64,000 bases of DNA from Pseudomonas sp. GD04091 (GCF_029836165.1 NZ_JAOEBG010000001.1:543534-607533), one strand, 5' to 3'. Numbered from the stretch's first letter, positions 36,018-45,756 are shown. Numbers and translations are program-made. The notes: generated by a model from the letters alone, not told the origin.

Positions 36018-36827
36018 TTATTCAGGCTTGACCCGCTCCGAAGGACGCCTGGCACCGCCCACCAGCTTCTCCACGGCCTTGCTCGCCGCCACCATGCCGA
36101 ACGTCGCGGTCACCATCATTACCGCGCCGAAGCCACCGGCACAGTCCAGGCGTACACCCTCACCGACAAAGCTCTTCTGCAGGCACACGCTGCCATCTCC
36201 CTTGGGGTAACGCAGCTGTTCGCTGGAAAACACGCACGGCACGCCATAGTTGCGGCTGGTGTTGCGCGAGAAGTTGTAGTCGCGACGCAAGGTCGAGCGC
36301 ACCCGCGACGCCAGCGGATCGTTGAAGGTCTTGTTCAGGTCGCCGATCTGGATCTGGGTCGGGTCGATCTGCCCACCCGCCCCTCCCGTGGTGACGATGG
36401 CGATCTTGCGCCGCCGGCACCAGGCGATCAGCGCGGCCTTGGCCATCACGCTGTCGATGCAGTCGATCACGCAGTCCATCTGCTCGGTGATGTACTCGGC
36501 CATGGTGTCGCGGGTGACGAAGTCGGCCACCGCGTGCACCGTGCAAGCCGGGTTGATCGCTTGCAGGCGCTCGGCCATCACTTCGACCTTGGGTCGACCG
36601 ACCTGGCCTTCGAGGGCATGGGCCTGGCGGTTGGTGTTGCTCACGCAGACATCATCGAGGTCGAACAGGGTGATCTCGCCCACGCCGCTACGGGCCAAGG
36701 CCTCGGCCGCCCACGAACCGACCCCGCCGATACCGACGATGGCCACATGGGCCTGGCGCAGGCGTTGCAGGCCGTCGTCGCCGTACAGCCGGGCGACGCC
36801 GGCAAAGCGTGGATCTTCTGTGCTCAT
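36018..36827 (-). CDS. tcdA: tRNA threonylcarbamoyladenosine dehydratase
   Basis: 269-residue E1-like (ThiF/MoeB) ATPase that cyclises t6A37 in tRNAs to ct6A, formerly called CsdL. The ATG at 36827 (MSTEDPRFAGVARLYGDDGL) is chosen over one 13 codons upstream because it fits the family N-terminus. The Rossmann motif AIVGIGGVGSWAAEALARSG, the Asp-rich DLDDVCVSNTNRQ and the DCIDSVMAKAALIAWCRRR segment are present. A membrane-like segment occurs near the C-terminus, as in E. coli TcdA. It converges on csdA-csdE, reproducing the E. coli csdA-csdE-tcdA grouping. Confidence 0.93.
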   Translation of the reverse strand: MSTEDPRFAGVARLYGDDGLQRLRQAHVAIVGIGGVGSWAAEALARSGVGEITLFDLDDVCVSNTNRQAHALEGQVGRPKVEVMAERLQAINPACTVHAVADFVTRDTMAEYITEQMDCVIDCIDSVMAKAALIAWCRRRKIAIVTTGGAGGQIDPTQIQIGDLNKTFNDPLASRVRSTLRRDYNFSRNTSRNYGVPCVFSSEQLRYPKGDGSVCLQKSFVGEGVRLDCAGGFGAVMMVTATFGMVAASKAVEKLVGGARRPSERVKPE

Positions 36828-37069
36828 GGCTCTACCTCGAAAAAACCGGCGCGCATTATAGGCCAAGCGGCGCGATTAAGGACTGCCGTTGGAAACAGTC
36901 GTACCAACCCTGCTTTAATGTCCTATTGATCACTCTGATCTGGACGACAACCGAGCGGGTTCAGAACTTCATCCTCATCCGAAAATCCAACGGATGTCCC
37001 GTATCGGCAGTGTAGGACTCACGCCTTGGCGGCCCCGCCCCGCTCCCTTCTTCGGAATCTCGAACACCT

Positions 37070-39661
37070 ATGTCATCACGCAAGTTCGGTCTCAACCTGG
37101 TGGTGGTCCTGGCCATCGCCGCGCTGTTCACCGGGTTCTGGGCCTTGATCAACCGCCCGGTCTCCGCCCCCGCCTGGCCGGAGCAGATCTCCGGTTTCTC
37201 CTATTCGCCCTTCCGTCTGGGCCAGAGTCCGCAAAAAGGCCAGTATCCGAGCGAAGACGAAATACGCCAGGACCTGGAGCAGTTGAACAAGCTGACTGAC
37301 AACATCCGCACCTACACCGTCGAAGGCACCCAGGCCGAAGTGCCGCGCCTGGCCGAGGAACTGGGCCTGCGCGTGACGCTGGGCATCTGGATCAGCAACG
37401 ACCTGGAGCGTAACGAGCGCGAGATCGAAAAGGCTATCGGCCTGGCCAACACAGCGCGCAGCGTGGTGCGCGTGGTGGTGGGCAACGAAGCCCTGTTCCG
37501 CGAGGAAGTCACCCCCGAGCAACTGATCGGTTACCTCGATCGGGTGCGCGCGGCGGTGAAGGTACCGGTGACCACCAGCGAACAGTGGCATATCTGGAAG
37601 GACCATCCCGAACTGGCGAAGCACGTCGACCTGGTCGCCGCGCACATTCTGCCGTACTGGGAATTCGTACCCATGAAGGACTCGGTGCAGTTCGTCCTGG
37701 ATCGTGCCCGCGAGCTGCGCAAGCAGTTCCCACGCAAACCACTGCTGCTCTCGGAGGTTGGCTGGCCGAGCAACGGCCGTATGCGCGGCGGTGCCGACGC
37801 CACCCAGGCCGACCAGGCCATCTACCTGCGCACCCTGGTCAACACCCTCAATCGGCGCGGCTACAACTACTTCGTCATCGAAGCCTACGACCAGCCATGG
37901 AAGGCCAGCGACGAAGGTTCGGTGGGCGCCTACTGGGGCGTTTACAACGCCGAGCGGCAGCAGAAGTTCAACTTCGAAGGCCCGATCGTGGCGATCCCGC
38001 AATGGCGCGCCCTGGCCGTGGCCTCGGTGGTGCTGGCGATGATCGCCCTGGCCATCCTGCTGATCGACGGCTCGGCCCTGCGCCAGCGCGGGCGCACCTT
38101 CCTCACCTTCATCACCTTCCTGTGCGGTTCGGTTCTGGTGTGGATCGCCTATGACTACAGCCAGCAATACAGCACCTGGTTCAGCCTGACCGTGGGCGTG
38201 CTGCTGGCACTGGGCGCTCTGGGCGTGTTCATCGTGCTGTTGACCGAAGCCCACGAACTGGCCGAGGCGGTATGGATCCACAAGCGACGAAGGGAATTCC
38301 TGCCGGTGCAGGGCGACAGCGCCTATCGACCCAAGGTCTCGGTCCACGTGCCCTGCTACAACGAGCCGCCGGAGATGGTGAAGCAGACCCTCGACGCCCT
38401 CGCCGCGCTGGACTACCCGGACTTCGAGGTGCTGGTGATCGACAACAACACCAAGGACCCTGCCGTGTGGGAGCCACTCAAGGCCCATTGCGAAAAGCTC
38501 GGCGAGCGCTTCAGGTTCTTCCACGTCGCGCCCCTCGCAGGCTTCAAGGGCGGTGCACTGAACTACCTGATCCCGCATACGGCCAAGGACGCCGAGGTGA
38601 TCGCCGTGATCGACTCGGACTACTGCGTCGACCGCAACTGGCTCAAGCACATGGTGCCGCACTTCGCCGACCCGAAGATCGCCGTGGTGCAATCGCCCCA
38701 GGATTACCGCGACCAGCACGAAAGCGCCTTCAAGAAGCTGTGCTACAGCGAGTACAAAGGCTTCTTCCATATCGGCATGGTCACCCGCAACGACCGTGAC
38801 GCGATCATCCAGCACGGCACCATGACCATGACCCGGCGCACCGTGCTCGAGGAGCTGGGCTGGGCCGAATGGTGCATCTGCGAAGACGCCGAGCTGGGCC
38901 TGCGGGTGTTCGAAAAGGGCCTGTCGGCCGCCTATGCCCACAACAGCTACGGCAAGGGCCTGATGCCCGACACCTTCATCGACTTCAAGAAGCAGCGCTT
39001 CCGCTGGGCCTACGGCGCGATCCAGATCATCAAGCACCACGCCGCCGCCCTGCTGCGCGGCAAGGGCAGCGAGCTGACCCGCGGCCAGCGCTATCACTTC
39101 CTGGCGGGCTGGCTGCCGTGGATCGCCGATGGCATGAACATCTTCTTCACCGTCGGCGCGCTGTTGTGGTCGGCGGCGATGATCATCGTGCCGCACCGGG
39201 TCGACCCGCCGCTGATGATGTTCGCCATCCCACCACTGGCGCTGTTCTTCTTCAAGGTCGGCAAGATCGTCTTCCTCTACCGCCGGGCGGTGGGGGTCAA
39301 CCTGAAGGATGCCTTCGCCGCCGCCCTGGCAGGGCTGGCGCTCTCGCACACCATCGCCAAGGCGGTGCTGTACGGCTTCTTCACCAGCAGCATGCCGTTC
39401 TTCCGCACACCGAAGAACGCCGACAGCCATGGCGTGCTGGTGGCGATTTCCGAAGCCCGCGAAGAGCTGTTCATCATGTTGCTGCTGTGGGGCGCGGCGC
39501 TGGGGATCTACCTGGTACAGGGACTGCCGAGTTCGGACATGCGCTTCTGGGTGGCGATGCTGCTGGTGCAGTCTTTGCCGTACCTGGCGGCGCTGGTGAT
39601 GGCGTTGCTGTCGTCGCTGCCCAAGCCCGCTGAGAAGGTTGCAGAGCCACAACAGGCTTGA
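37070..39661 (+). CDS. ndvB: GH17/GT2 fusion glucan synthase, NdvB-like
   Basis: 863-residue membrane protein. An N-terminal membrane anchor (about 8-28) is followed by a periplasmic glycoside-hydrolase-17-like domain, with candidate catalytic Glu in VVGNEALF (near 139) and LLSEVGWPSNG (near 228). Then come membrane helices (about 305-400) and a cytoplasmic family-2 glycosyltransferase starting VSVHVPCYNEPPEM (near 422). Its catalytic set is present: DSDYC (513), EDAELG (604) and Q-x-x-RW in KKQRFRWAYGA (641). Five or so C-terminal membrane helices follow. Size and the dapE neighbour match P. aeruginosa NdvB, which makes periplasmic cyclic beta-1,3-glucans linked to biofilm antibiotic tolerance; that role is by homology. 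Confidence 0.88.
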   Translation: MSSRKFGLNLVVVLAIAALFTGFWALINRPVSAPAWPEQISGFSYSPFRLGQSPQKGQYPSEDEIRQDLEQLNKLTDNIRTYTVEGTQAEVPRLAEELGLRVTLGIWISNDLERNEREIEKAIGLANTARSVVRVVVGNEALFREEVTPEQLIGYLDRVRAAVKVPVTTSEQWHIWKDHPELAKHVDLVAAHILPYWEFVPMKDSVQFVLDRARELRKQFPRKPLLLSEVGWPSNGRMRGGADATQADQAIYLRTLVNTLNRRGYNYFVIEAYDQPWKASDEGSVGAYWGVYNAERQQKFNFEGPIVAIPQWRALAVASVVLAMIALAILLIDGSALRQRGRTFLTFITFLCGSVLVWIAYDYSQQYSTWFSLTVGVLLALGALGVFIVLLTEAHELAEAVWIHKRRREFLPVQGDSAYRPKVSVHVPCYNEPPEMVKQTLDALAALDYPDFEVLVIDNNTKDPAVWEPLKAHCEKLGERFRFFHVAPLAGFKGGALNYLIPHTAKDAEVIAVIDSDYCVDRNWLKHMVPHFADPKIAVVQSPQDYRDQHESAFKKLCYSEYKGFFHIGMVTRNDRDAIIQHGTMTMTRRTVLEELGWAEWCICEDAELGLRVFEKGLSAAYAHNSYGKGLMPDTFIDFKKQRFRWAYGAIQIIKHHAAALLRGKGSELTRGQRYHFLAGWLPWIADGMNIFFTVGALLWSAAMIIVPHRVDPPLMMFAIPPLALFFFKVGKIVFLYRRAVGVNLKDAFAAALAGLALSHTIAKAVLYGFFTSSMPFFRTPKNADSHGVLVAISEAREELFIMLLLWGAALGIYLVQGLPSSDMRFWVAMLLVQSLPYLAALVMALLSSLPKPAEKVAEPQQA

Positions 39662-39664
39662 GAT

Positions 39665-39790
39665 CGCCGGGGGCGCGTTGCGCCCCTTTCGCGACACAAG
39701 GCCGCTCCCACAGGATCACCGCAGCCCAGAAGGCCTGTGCAACTCCTGTGGGAGCGGCCTTGTGTCGCGAAAGGGCCGCACAGCGGCCCC
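39665..39790. repeat. REP-type inverted pair between ndvB and dapE
   Basis: Two long complementary arms (39665-39715 and 39744-39790) around a 28-bp centre. They are nearly identical in sequence and layout to the pair at 6380-6504. The two elements are in unrelated places, so this is a dispersed family. Confidence 0.85.
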
Positions 39791-39862
39791 ATTGGCCTGT
39801 CAGTTTGATATAAGATAACGCCCCTCTGTTTTCCCCGCCTTGCCTTGCCCCGGAGTCCTTCA

Positions 39863-41014
39863 ATGACGGCCCCAGCCGAGCTCTCGCCCACCCTTCAACT
39901 GGCCTGCGACCTGATCCGTCGCCCCTCGGTCACCCCGGTCGACGCCGACTGTCAGACCCAGATGATGAACCGCCTGGGCGCCGTAGGCTTCCAGCTCGAG
40001 CCCATGCGCTTCGAAGACGTGGACAACTTCTGGGCCATTCATGGCACCCAGGACGGTCCGGTGCTGTGTTTCGCCGGTCACACCGACGTGGTCCCCACCG
40101 GCCCGGTGCAGCAATGGCAGCATGAGCCGTTCGACGCGCTGATCGATGCCGATGGCATGCTCTGCGGCCGTGGCGCCGCCGACATGAAAGGCAGCCTGGC
40201 CTCGATGGTGGTGGCCAGCGAGCGCTTCGTGCAGGACTACCCGAATCACCGTGGCAAGGTGGCCTTCCTGATCACCAGCGACGAGGAGGGCCCGGCCCAT
40301 CACGGCACCAAGGCCGTGGTCGATTTGCTCAAGGCGCGCAACGAGCGCCTCGACTGGTGCATCGTCGGCGAACCGTCGAGCACCACCCTGCTCGGCGATG
40401 TGGTCAAGAACGGCCGCCGTGGCTCGCTCGGCGCCAAGCTGACGGTGCGTGGCAAGCAGGGCCACGTGGCCTACCCGCACCTGGCCCGCAACCCGATCCA
40501 CCTTGCCGCGCCCGCCTTGGCGGAACTGGCGGCCGAGCACTGGGACGAAGGCAACGCGTTCTTCCCGCCGACCAGCTTCCAGATCTCCAACCTCAACTCC
40601 GGCACCGGCGCCACCAACGTGGTCCCGGGTGATCTGACCGCGCTGTTCAACTTCCGCTTCTCCACCGAATCGACGGTCGAAGGCCTGCAGCAACGAGTCG
40701 CGGCGATCCTCGACAAGCATCAGCTGGAGTGGTCGATCGACTGGGCACTGTCGGGCCTGCCGTTCCTCACCGAGCCGGGCGAACTGCTCGATGCGGTGTC
40801 GTCGAGCATCAAGGCGGTCACCGGCCGCGAGACGCGACCGTCCACCAGCGGCGGCACCTCCGATGGCCGCTTCATCGCCACCATGGGTACCCAGGTGGTC
40901 GAACTCGGCCCGGTCAACGCCACCATCCACCAGGTGGACGAGCGCATCCTGGCCAGCGACCTCGACCTGCTGACCGAGATCTACTACCAGACCCTGGTGC
41001 GGTTGCTCGCCTGA
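39863..41014 (+). CDS. dapE: succinyl-diaminopimelate desuccinylase
   Basis: 383-residue dizinc M20 peptidase-family enzyme giving LL-diaminopimelate, downstream of DapC in the pathway. The ATG at 39863 ([18 protein letters not shown]) follows CGGAG; an ATG 6 codons earlier is rejected. Zinc ligands and the catalytic Glu are visible in [25 protein letters not shown] and [13 protein letters not shown]. The [14 protein letters not shown] motif marks the C-terminal part. Its stop overlaps the start of rlmA (TGATG). RSVTP-type N-terminus and length are typical. Confidence 0.97.
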   Translation: MTAPAELSPTLQLACDLIRRPSVTPVDADCQTQMMNRLGAVGFQLEPMRFEDVDNFWAIHGTQDGPVLCFAGHTDVVPTGPVQQWQHEPFDALIDADGMLCGRGAADMKGSLASMVVASERFVQDYPNHRGKVAFLITSDEEGPAHHGTKAVVDLLKARNERLDWCIVGEPSSTTLLGDVVKNGRRGSLGAKLTVRGKQGHVAYPHLARNPIHLAAPALAELAAEHWDEGNAFFPPTSFQISNLNSGTGATNVVPGDLTALFNFRFSTESTVEGLQQRVAAILDKHQLEWSIDWALSGLPFLTEPGELLDAVSSSIKAVTGRETRPSTSGGTSDGRFIATMGTQVVELGPVNATIHQVDERILASDLDLLTEIYYQTLVRLLA

Positions 41015-41826
41015 TGCTCGCCTGCCCACTCTGCCAGGCGCCCCTGGCGCGGCTCGACAACGGCGTGGCCTGCCCCGCCGGCCATCGTTTCGACCGCGCC
41101 CGCCAGGGCTACCTGAACCTGCTGCCGGTTCAGCACAAGAACAGCCGCGACCCGGGCGACAACCAGGCCATGGTCGAAGCCCGCCGCGACTTCCTCGACG
41201 CCGGCCACTACGCCCCCGTGGCCCGCCGCCTGGCCGAGCTGGCCGCCGAGCGCCAGCCACAGGCCTGGCTGGACATCGGCTGTGGCGAAGGCTACTACAC
41301 CGCGCAGATCGCCCAAGCCCTGCCGGCTGCCGATGGCTATGCCCTGGACATCTCCCGCGAGGCCGTCAAGCGCGCCTGCCGTCGCGCCCTCGAGATGACC
41401 TGGATGGTCGCCAGCATGGCCCGCGTGCCCATGGCCGATGCCAGCTGCGGCTTCATCGCCAGCGTGTTCAGCCCGCTCGACTGGCAGGAGGCCATGCGCC
41501 TGCTCGCCCCCGGCGGCGGCCTGATGCGCGTGGGGCCGACCAGCGGCCACCTGATGGAACTGCGCGAGGTGCTCTACGATGAAGTGCGCCCCTACGCCGA
41601 CGACAAGCACCTGGCCCTGGTCCCGCCAGGCATGGCCCACGCCCACGGCGAGATCCTCGAGTTCCGCCTGAGCCTGGCTCAAGCCAAGGCCCGCGCCGAC
41701 CTGCTGGCCATGACGCCGCACGGCTGGCGCGCCAGCGCCGAGAAGCGCGCACGGGTGATCGACCAACCCGAACCGTTCGAGGTCACCGTTTCCATGCGTT
41801 ATGACTATTTCGTGCGCCAAGACTGA
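41014..41826 (+). CDS. rlmA: 23S rRNA (guanine-N1)-methyltransferase RlmA
   Basis: 270-residue SAM-dependent methyltransferase that methylates G745 (RlmA-I type) of 23S rRNA. The N-terminal zinc finger is plain: Cys4, Cys7, Cys20 and His24 in CPLCQAPL and CPAGHRFDRARQGY. LLPVQHKNSRDPGDNQ and the Rossmann SAM motif LDIGCGEGYYTAQIA follow. It starts inside the dapE stop (TGATG), so translation is coupled. The same gene pair is found in other pseudomonads. RlmA-II (mycinamicin-resistance) enzymes are the alternative but are Gram-positive. Confidence 0.93.
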   Translation: MLACPLCQAPLARLDNGVACPAGHRFDRARQGYLNLLPVQHKNSRDPGDNQAMVEARRDFLDAGHYAPVARRLAELAAERQPQAWLDIGCGEGYYTAQIAQALPAADGYALDISREAVKRACRRALEMTWMVASMARVPMADASCGFIASVFSPLDWQEAMRLLAPGGGLMRVGPTSGHLMELREVLYDEVRPYADDKHLALVPPGMAHAHGEILEFRLSLAQAKARADLLAMTPHGWRASAEKRARVIDQPEPFEVTVSMRYDYFVRQD

Positions 41827-41843
41827 GCACACTGGAGCCCCTT

Positions 41844-42221
41844 ATGCGTCAACCCGATATCGAGATCTACCTCAAGGACGACGACGTCGATCACAAGCAG
41901 ATCGCCGACTGGCTCACCCAGGCCCTCGGCCCGTGCAGCGAATGGAAGCAGAAAGGCCAGACGTTCAAATGCACCGCCGGTAACATCCCGGTCACCTGGT
42001 TACCGAAAGCTGTAGGGAAATGGAACAGTCTGTACCTGGAAAGCGACCAGACGCCCTGGACCGACGACATCGCCTGCGCCCGCGCGGCCTTTGCCGCACT
42101 CAACGTGGAAGTGCGTTGCGCGCCGGGTAGCTGGACCGAGGAAGACGGGGAAGAAGATGCCGATCGCTGGATCCGCATCAGCGCCGACGGTGAACAGGAA
42201 ATCACCTGGCGCACGCACTGA
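41844..42221 (+). CDS. conserved hypothetical protein, acidic
   Basis: 125-residue soluble protein of unknown function beginning MRQPDIEIYLKDDDVDHKQI. It has no signal peptide or membrane segment. The first half looks alpha/beta (IADWLTQALGPCSEW), the middle has WLPKAVGKWNSLYLES, and the C-terminal part is strongly acidic (TEEDGEEDADRW). It starts 17 nt after rlmA and probably belongs to the dapE-rlmA transcript. I recognise it only as a protein conserved at this spot in pseudomonads. Confidence 0.8.
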   Translation: MRQPDIEIYLKDDDVDHKQIADWLTQALGPCSEWKQKGQTFKCTAGNIPVTWLPKAVGKWNSLYLESDQTPWTDDIACARAAFAALNVEVRCAPGSWTEEDGEEDADRWIRISADGEQEITWRTH

Positions 42222-42251
42222 AGCGCAGAACTTCGCGTTCGATCGCATCAG

Positions 42252-42279
42252 GCTGCAAGCTCCACGGACAGCTTGCAGC
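42252..42279. terminator. stem-loop between convergent hypothetical and cold-shock genes
   Basis: A perfect 10-bp stem (42252-42261 with 42270-42279) with an 8-nt loop. GCTTGCAGCTTGAAGC around the right arm partly repeats the left. No T-run is present; it is a probable bidirectional transcription end or a small dispersed repeat. Confidence 0.5.
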
Positions 42280-42305
42280 TTGAAGCTCACCGCTTCAGAA
42301 GGCGG

Positions 42306-42515
42306 TCAGAGACCGACGACGTCCTCGGCCTGCAGGCCTTTCTGGCCTTGCACGAGGGCGTATTCAACCTGTTGCCCCTCGACCAGGGTGCGATGCCCCT
42401 CACCGCGGATAGCCCGATAGTGGACGAACACGTCCGCACCACCTTCGCGCTGAATGAAGCCATAACCCTTGGCATCGTTGAACCACTTCACATTCCCAGT
42501 CTCACGAGACGACAT
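42306..42515 (-). CDS. cold-shock domain protein (CspA family)
   Basis: 69-residue nucleic-acid-binding protein of one cold-shock domain, acting as an RNA chaperone. RNP1 is seen as KGYGFIQ and RNP2 as DVFVHYRAI. The N-terminus is [21 protein letters not shown] replaces the more common VHFSAI, and the surface is less basic than CspA. Whether it is cold-induced cannot be told. It converges on the hypothetical gene and is divergent from plsB, with a 227-bp AT-rich upstream region. Confidence 0.95.
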   Translation of the reverse strand: MSSRETGNVKWFNDAKGYGFIQREGGADVFVHYRAIRGEGHRTLVEGQQVEYALVQGQKGLQAEDVVGL

Positions 42516-42616
42516 CTGAACTACTCCGGATTTTTATTTTGAAGATCGCCTTGCCGACACGGGTTCACCCCCCGCGCCTACGCAGCTTGCCGAAATATCC
42601 TGCAAGCGGCAGGCCG

Positions 42617-42622
42617 AGTATA
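42617..42622 (-). promoter_or_regulatory. -10 element candidate for the cold-shock gene
   Basis: TATACT on the minus strand about 100 nt upstream of the cold-shock ATG, preceded by a run of eight T and a poor -35. The resulting leader of about 95 nt is typical of csp genes. A 9-nt direct repeat (ATGACAGGG, at 42622-42630 and 42644-42652) lies in the same AT-rich stretch. Confidence 0.35.
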
Positions 42623-42742
42623 TGACAGGGAACAAAAAAAATTCATGACAGGGCGATTTTTTGCCGAATTTTGCTGAACTTACGCAGATACGGCAGACTA
42701 ACGGCCTGCAAAACACCGAAACTTCACCAGGGCCTCACCCCC

Positions 42743-45232
42743 ATGACCCGTTCCCCCCTGCGCCGCCTCATCTTCGGCGCCCTGCGTCGCGTTCTGTACC
42801 TGTGGGTGCGCTCCGAGACCATCAACCAATCCTCGCTCACCCTCAAGCTCGATCGCAGCCGGCCGGTGTTCTATGCCCTGCCCTCGCCGTCGCTCACCGA
42901 CCTGGCCGTGATCGATCACGAATGCACCAAGGCCGGGCTGCCACGCCCGGTGCTGCCCGTGGCCGTCGGTCCGCTACAGGAGCCCGCGGCCTTCTTCTAC
43001 CTGACCCCCGAGCCGGACTGGCTCGGCCGCCAGGACAAGCGCGGCGCGCCACCGACACTGGAGCGCCTGGTGGCAGCGATCAGCCAGCACGCCGAAGAGG
43101 ACGCGCAGATCATTCCGGTGAGCGTGTTCTGGGGCCAGACCCCGGCCAGCGAGTCCAGCCCCTGGAAGCTGCTGTTCGCCGACAGCTGGGCAGTCACCGG
43201 GCGCCTGCGCCGACTGCTGAGCATTCTTGTCCTCGGACGCAAGACTCGGGTGCAGTTCTCCGCCCCCATCCATTTGCGTGAGCTGGTCGAACACAACAAG
43301 GGCCAGGAGCGCACCGTGCGCATGGCCCAACGCATCATGCGGGTGCACTTTCGCAACCTGAAGACCGCGGTGATCGGCCCGGACATCTCGCACCGGCGCA
43401 ACCTGGTCAAGGGCCTGGTCCACGATCCGCTGGTGCGCCAGGCCATCAGCGACGAGGCCGAACGCGAGAAGATCCCCTACGCCAAGGCCGAAGCCAAGGC
43501 GCTGCACTACGGCAACGAGATCGCCTCGGACTACACCTACACCGCGATCCGCTTCCTCGAAGTGGTGCTCAGCTGGTTCTGGAACAAGATCTACGACGGC
43601 ATCAAGGTCAATCATATCGAGCAGGTGCAGGGCATCGCCCCGGGCCACGAAGTGATCTACGTGCCCTGCCACCGCAGCCATATCGATTACCTGCTGCTGT
43701 CCTACCTGCTGTTCCGTAACGGCCTGACCCCACCGCACATCGCCGCCGGCATCAACCTCAACATGCCGGTGATCGGTGGCCTGCTGCGCCGCGGTGGCGC
43801 CTTCTTCATGCGCCGCACCTTCAAGGGCAACCCGCTGTACACGGCGGTGTTCAACGAATACCTGCATACCCTGTTCACCAAGGGCTTCCCGGTGGAGTAC
43901 TTCGTCGAAGGCGGGCGTTCGCGCACCGGGCGCATGCTGCAGCCGCGCACCGGCATGCTGGCGATCACCCTGCGCAGCTTCCTGCGCTCGTCGCGCACGC
44001 CGATCGTGTTCGTGCCGGTGTACATCGGTTACGAGCGGGTACTGGAAGGCCGTACCTACCTGGGCGAACTGCGTGGCGCGAGCAAGAAGAAGGAGTCGAT
44101 CTTCGACATCTTCAAGGTCATCGGCGCGCTCAAGCAGCGATTCGGCCAGGTGTACGTCAACTTCGGCGAGCCGATCCGCCTCAACGCCTTCCTCGACCAG
44201 CAGCAGCCCGGCTGGCGTCAACAGGACCTGGCCCCCCAGTTCCGCCCCGCCTGGCTCAACGACACGACCACGCGCCTGGGCGAGACCGTCGCCCGCCATC
44301 TGAACGAGGCCGCGGCGATCAACCCGGTCAACCTGGTGGCACTGGCGCTGTTGTCCACCAGCCGCCTGGCCCTGGACGAGCGCGCCCTGACCCGTGTGCT
44401 CGACCTGTACCTGGCCCTGCTGCGCCAGGTGCCGTACTCGCCGCACACAACGCTGCCCGAAGGCGATGGCCAGGCGCTGATCAAGCATGTGCTGGGCATG
44501 GACCTGCTGGCCGAGCAGAAGGACGCGCTGGGCCGCATCCTCTACCTGGACGAAGCCAACGCGGTGCTGATGACCTACTACCGCAACAACGTGCTGCACA
44601 TCTTCGCCCTGCCCGGGCTGCTGGCCAGCTTCTTCCTCAGCAGCTCGCGCATGAGCCGTGAACTGCTGGGCCAGTATGTGCGCGCGCTGTATCCCTACCT
44701 GCAGGCCGAGCTGTTCCTGCGCTGGACGCCCGAGCAACTGGACGAGGTGATCGACCAGTGGCTGGCGGCGCTGGTCGAGCAGGGACTGCTGCGCCAGGAA
44801 CAGGACATCTACATGCGTCCGGCGCCCAGTTCGCGGCAGTTCGTCCTGCTGACGCTGCTGGCTCGCACCATCACCCAGACCCTCCAGCGCTTCTACATGG
44901 CCACCTCGCTGCTGCTCAACAGCGGCCAGCACAGCTTGAGCGCGGAAGAACTCGAAGAACTGTGCGTGATGATGGCCCAGCGCCTGTCGATCCTGCACGG
45001 GCTGAACGCGCCGGAGTTCTTCGACAAGACCCTGTTCCGCCACTTCATCCAGACCCTGGTGCGCGAAGACGTGCTGCAACCCGACGACAACGGCAAGCTC
45101 GGCTACCACGACAAGCTCGCCGAACTGGCCGAGGGCGTGGCCAAGCGCGTGTTGTCGGCGGAGTTGCGCCTGTCGATCCGCCAGGTGGCGTTGCACCGCG
45201 ATGAAACGCCGGAGCCTGTGGTAACCGAGTGA
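42743..45232 (+). CDS. plsB: glycerol-3-phosphate 1-O-acyltransferase
   Basis: 829-residue inner-membrane enzyme that puts the first acyl chain on glycerol 3-phosphate for phospholipid synthesis. The ATG at 42743 ([20 protein letters not shown]) is used; the 24-codon upstream extension has no support. The acyltransferase H-x4-D motif is in [16 protein letters not shown] (near residue 309). It is followed by [25 protein letters not shown] and [14 protein letters not shown], the four PlsB blocks. The C-terminal approximately 300 residues are the helical region characteristic of PlsB as opposed to PlsC. Confidence 0.97.
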   Translation: MTRSPLRRLIFGALRRVLYLWVRSETINQSSLTLKLDRSRPVFYALPSPSLTDLAVIDHECTKAGLPRPVLPVAVGPLQEPAAFFYLTPEPDWLGRQDKRGAPPTLERLVAAISQHAEEDAQIIPVSVFWGQTPASESSPWKLLFADSWAVTGRLRRLLSILVLGRKTRVQFSAPIHLRELVEHNKGQERTVRMAQRIMRVHFRNLKTAVIGPDISHRRNLVKGLVHDPLVRQAISDEAEREKIPYAKAEAKALHYGNEIASDYTYTAIRFLEVVLSWFWNKIYDGIKVNHIEQVQGIAPGHEVIYVPCHRSHIDYLLLSYLLFRNGLTPPHIAAGINLNMPVIGGLLRRGGAFFMRRTFKGNPLYTAVFNEYLHTLFTKGFPVEYFVEGGRSRTGRMLQPRTGMLAITLRSFLRSSRTPIVFVPVYIGYERVLEGRTYLGELRGASKKKESIFDIFKVIGALKQRFGQVYVNFGEPIRLNAFLDQQQPGWRQQDLAPQFRPAWLNDTTTRLGETVARHLNEAAAINPVNLVALALLSTSRLALDERALTRVLDLYLALLRQVPYSPHTTLPEGDGQALIKHVLGMDLLAEQKDALGRILYLDEANAVLMTYYRNNVLHIFALPGLLASFFLSSSRMSRELLGQYVRALYPYLQAELFLRWTPEQLDEVIDQWLAALVEQGLLRQEQDIYMRPAPSSRQFVLLTLLARTITQTLQRFYMATSLLLNSGQHSLSAEELEELCVMMAQRLSILHGLNAPEFFDKTLFRHFIQTLVREDVLQPDDNGKLGYHDKLAELAEGVAKRVLSAELRLSIRQVALHRDETPEPVVTE

Positions 45233-45250
45233 CAAAGTCTTGGGCTGACA

Positions 45251-45272
45251 GGGGCTGCTGTGCAGCGGCCCC
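45251..45272 (+). terminator. GC-rich hairpin after plsB
   Basis: A short imperfect hairpin (GGGGC-GCTG against CAGC-GCCCC, 45251-45272) 19 nt past the plsB stop. It resembles a REP half-site. There is no T-run, so terminator activity is uncertain. Confidence 0.4.
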
Positions 45273-45357
45273 AATATCGGAGGCCGCACGCCGAACGAAA
45301 ATCCGCTAAAGTCCCCGAGGTTGGCCACAAGCCAGCCCAACGGACACCGGAGATTCC

Positions 45358-45756
45358 ATGAAAAAGCTCTTTATGCTGTGTTGCGCATCCCTGCTCGCGG
45401 CCTGTTCCAGCAACACCCCGTCGAACCAGGCCAGCCTGGATGGCGAAGTCTTCTACCTGCAGCGTATCGCCCTGCCGCCAGCCGCCACCTTGAGCGTCGC
45501 CCTCCAGGACGTCTCGCTGATGGATGCCCCCGCCGTGACCCTGGCCAGCCAGGCCGGCCCGGTCAAAGGCAACGTACCGCTGCCGTTCCACCTCAGCTAC
45601 GACCCGGCCCAGATCAAGCCCGGCCACCGCTATGCGGTCAGCGCGCGCATCGAACTGGACGGCAAGCTGCTGTTCATCAACACCGAGCATCATGGCGTCA
45701 AGCTCGACGGCAGCGATGCGCAGCCGGTGCGGATCAAAGTCGATCCGGTTCGCTGA
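45358..45756 (+). CDS. YbaY-family lipoprotein
   Basis: 132-residue lipoprotein with a signal peptide ending in the lipobox LLAAC (Cys15), so acylated and probably periplasmic or outer-membrane attached. The rest is a beta-rich domain of the YbaY/YscW-like type, with FYLQRIALPPAATLSVALQD and VSARIELDGKLLFIN. YscW relatives help insert secretins, but no secretin gene is nearby and E. coli YbaY has no settled role. It is followed 33 nt later by a DUF4197 gene. Confidence 0.87.
   Translation: MKKLFMLCCASLLAACSSNTPSNQASLDGEVFYLQRIALPPAATLSVALQDVSLMDAPAVTLASQAGPVKGNVPLPFHLSYDPAQIKPGHRYAVSARIELDGKLLFINTEHHGVKLDGSDAQPVRIKVDPVR

Noticed and set aside
36961..37152. Short frame upstream of ndvB on the minus strand
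   Set aside because: Overlaps the start of ndvB in antisense and has no supporting signal.
42974..45340. 788-codon open frame opposite plsB
   Set aside because: Antisense shadow of plsB, with long Gln/Leu/Val-rich low-complexity composition.
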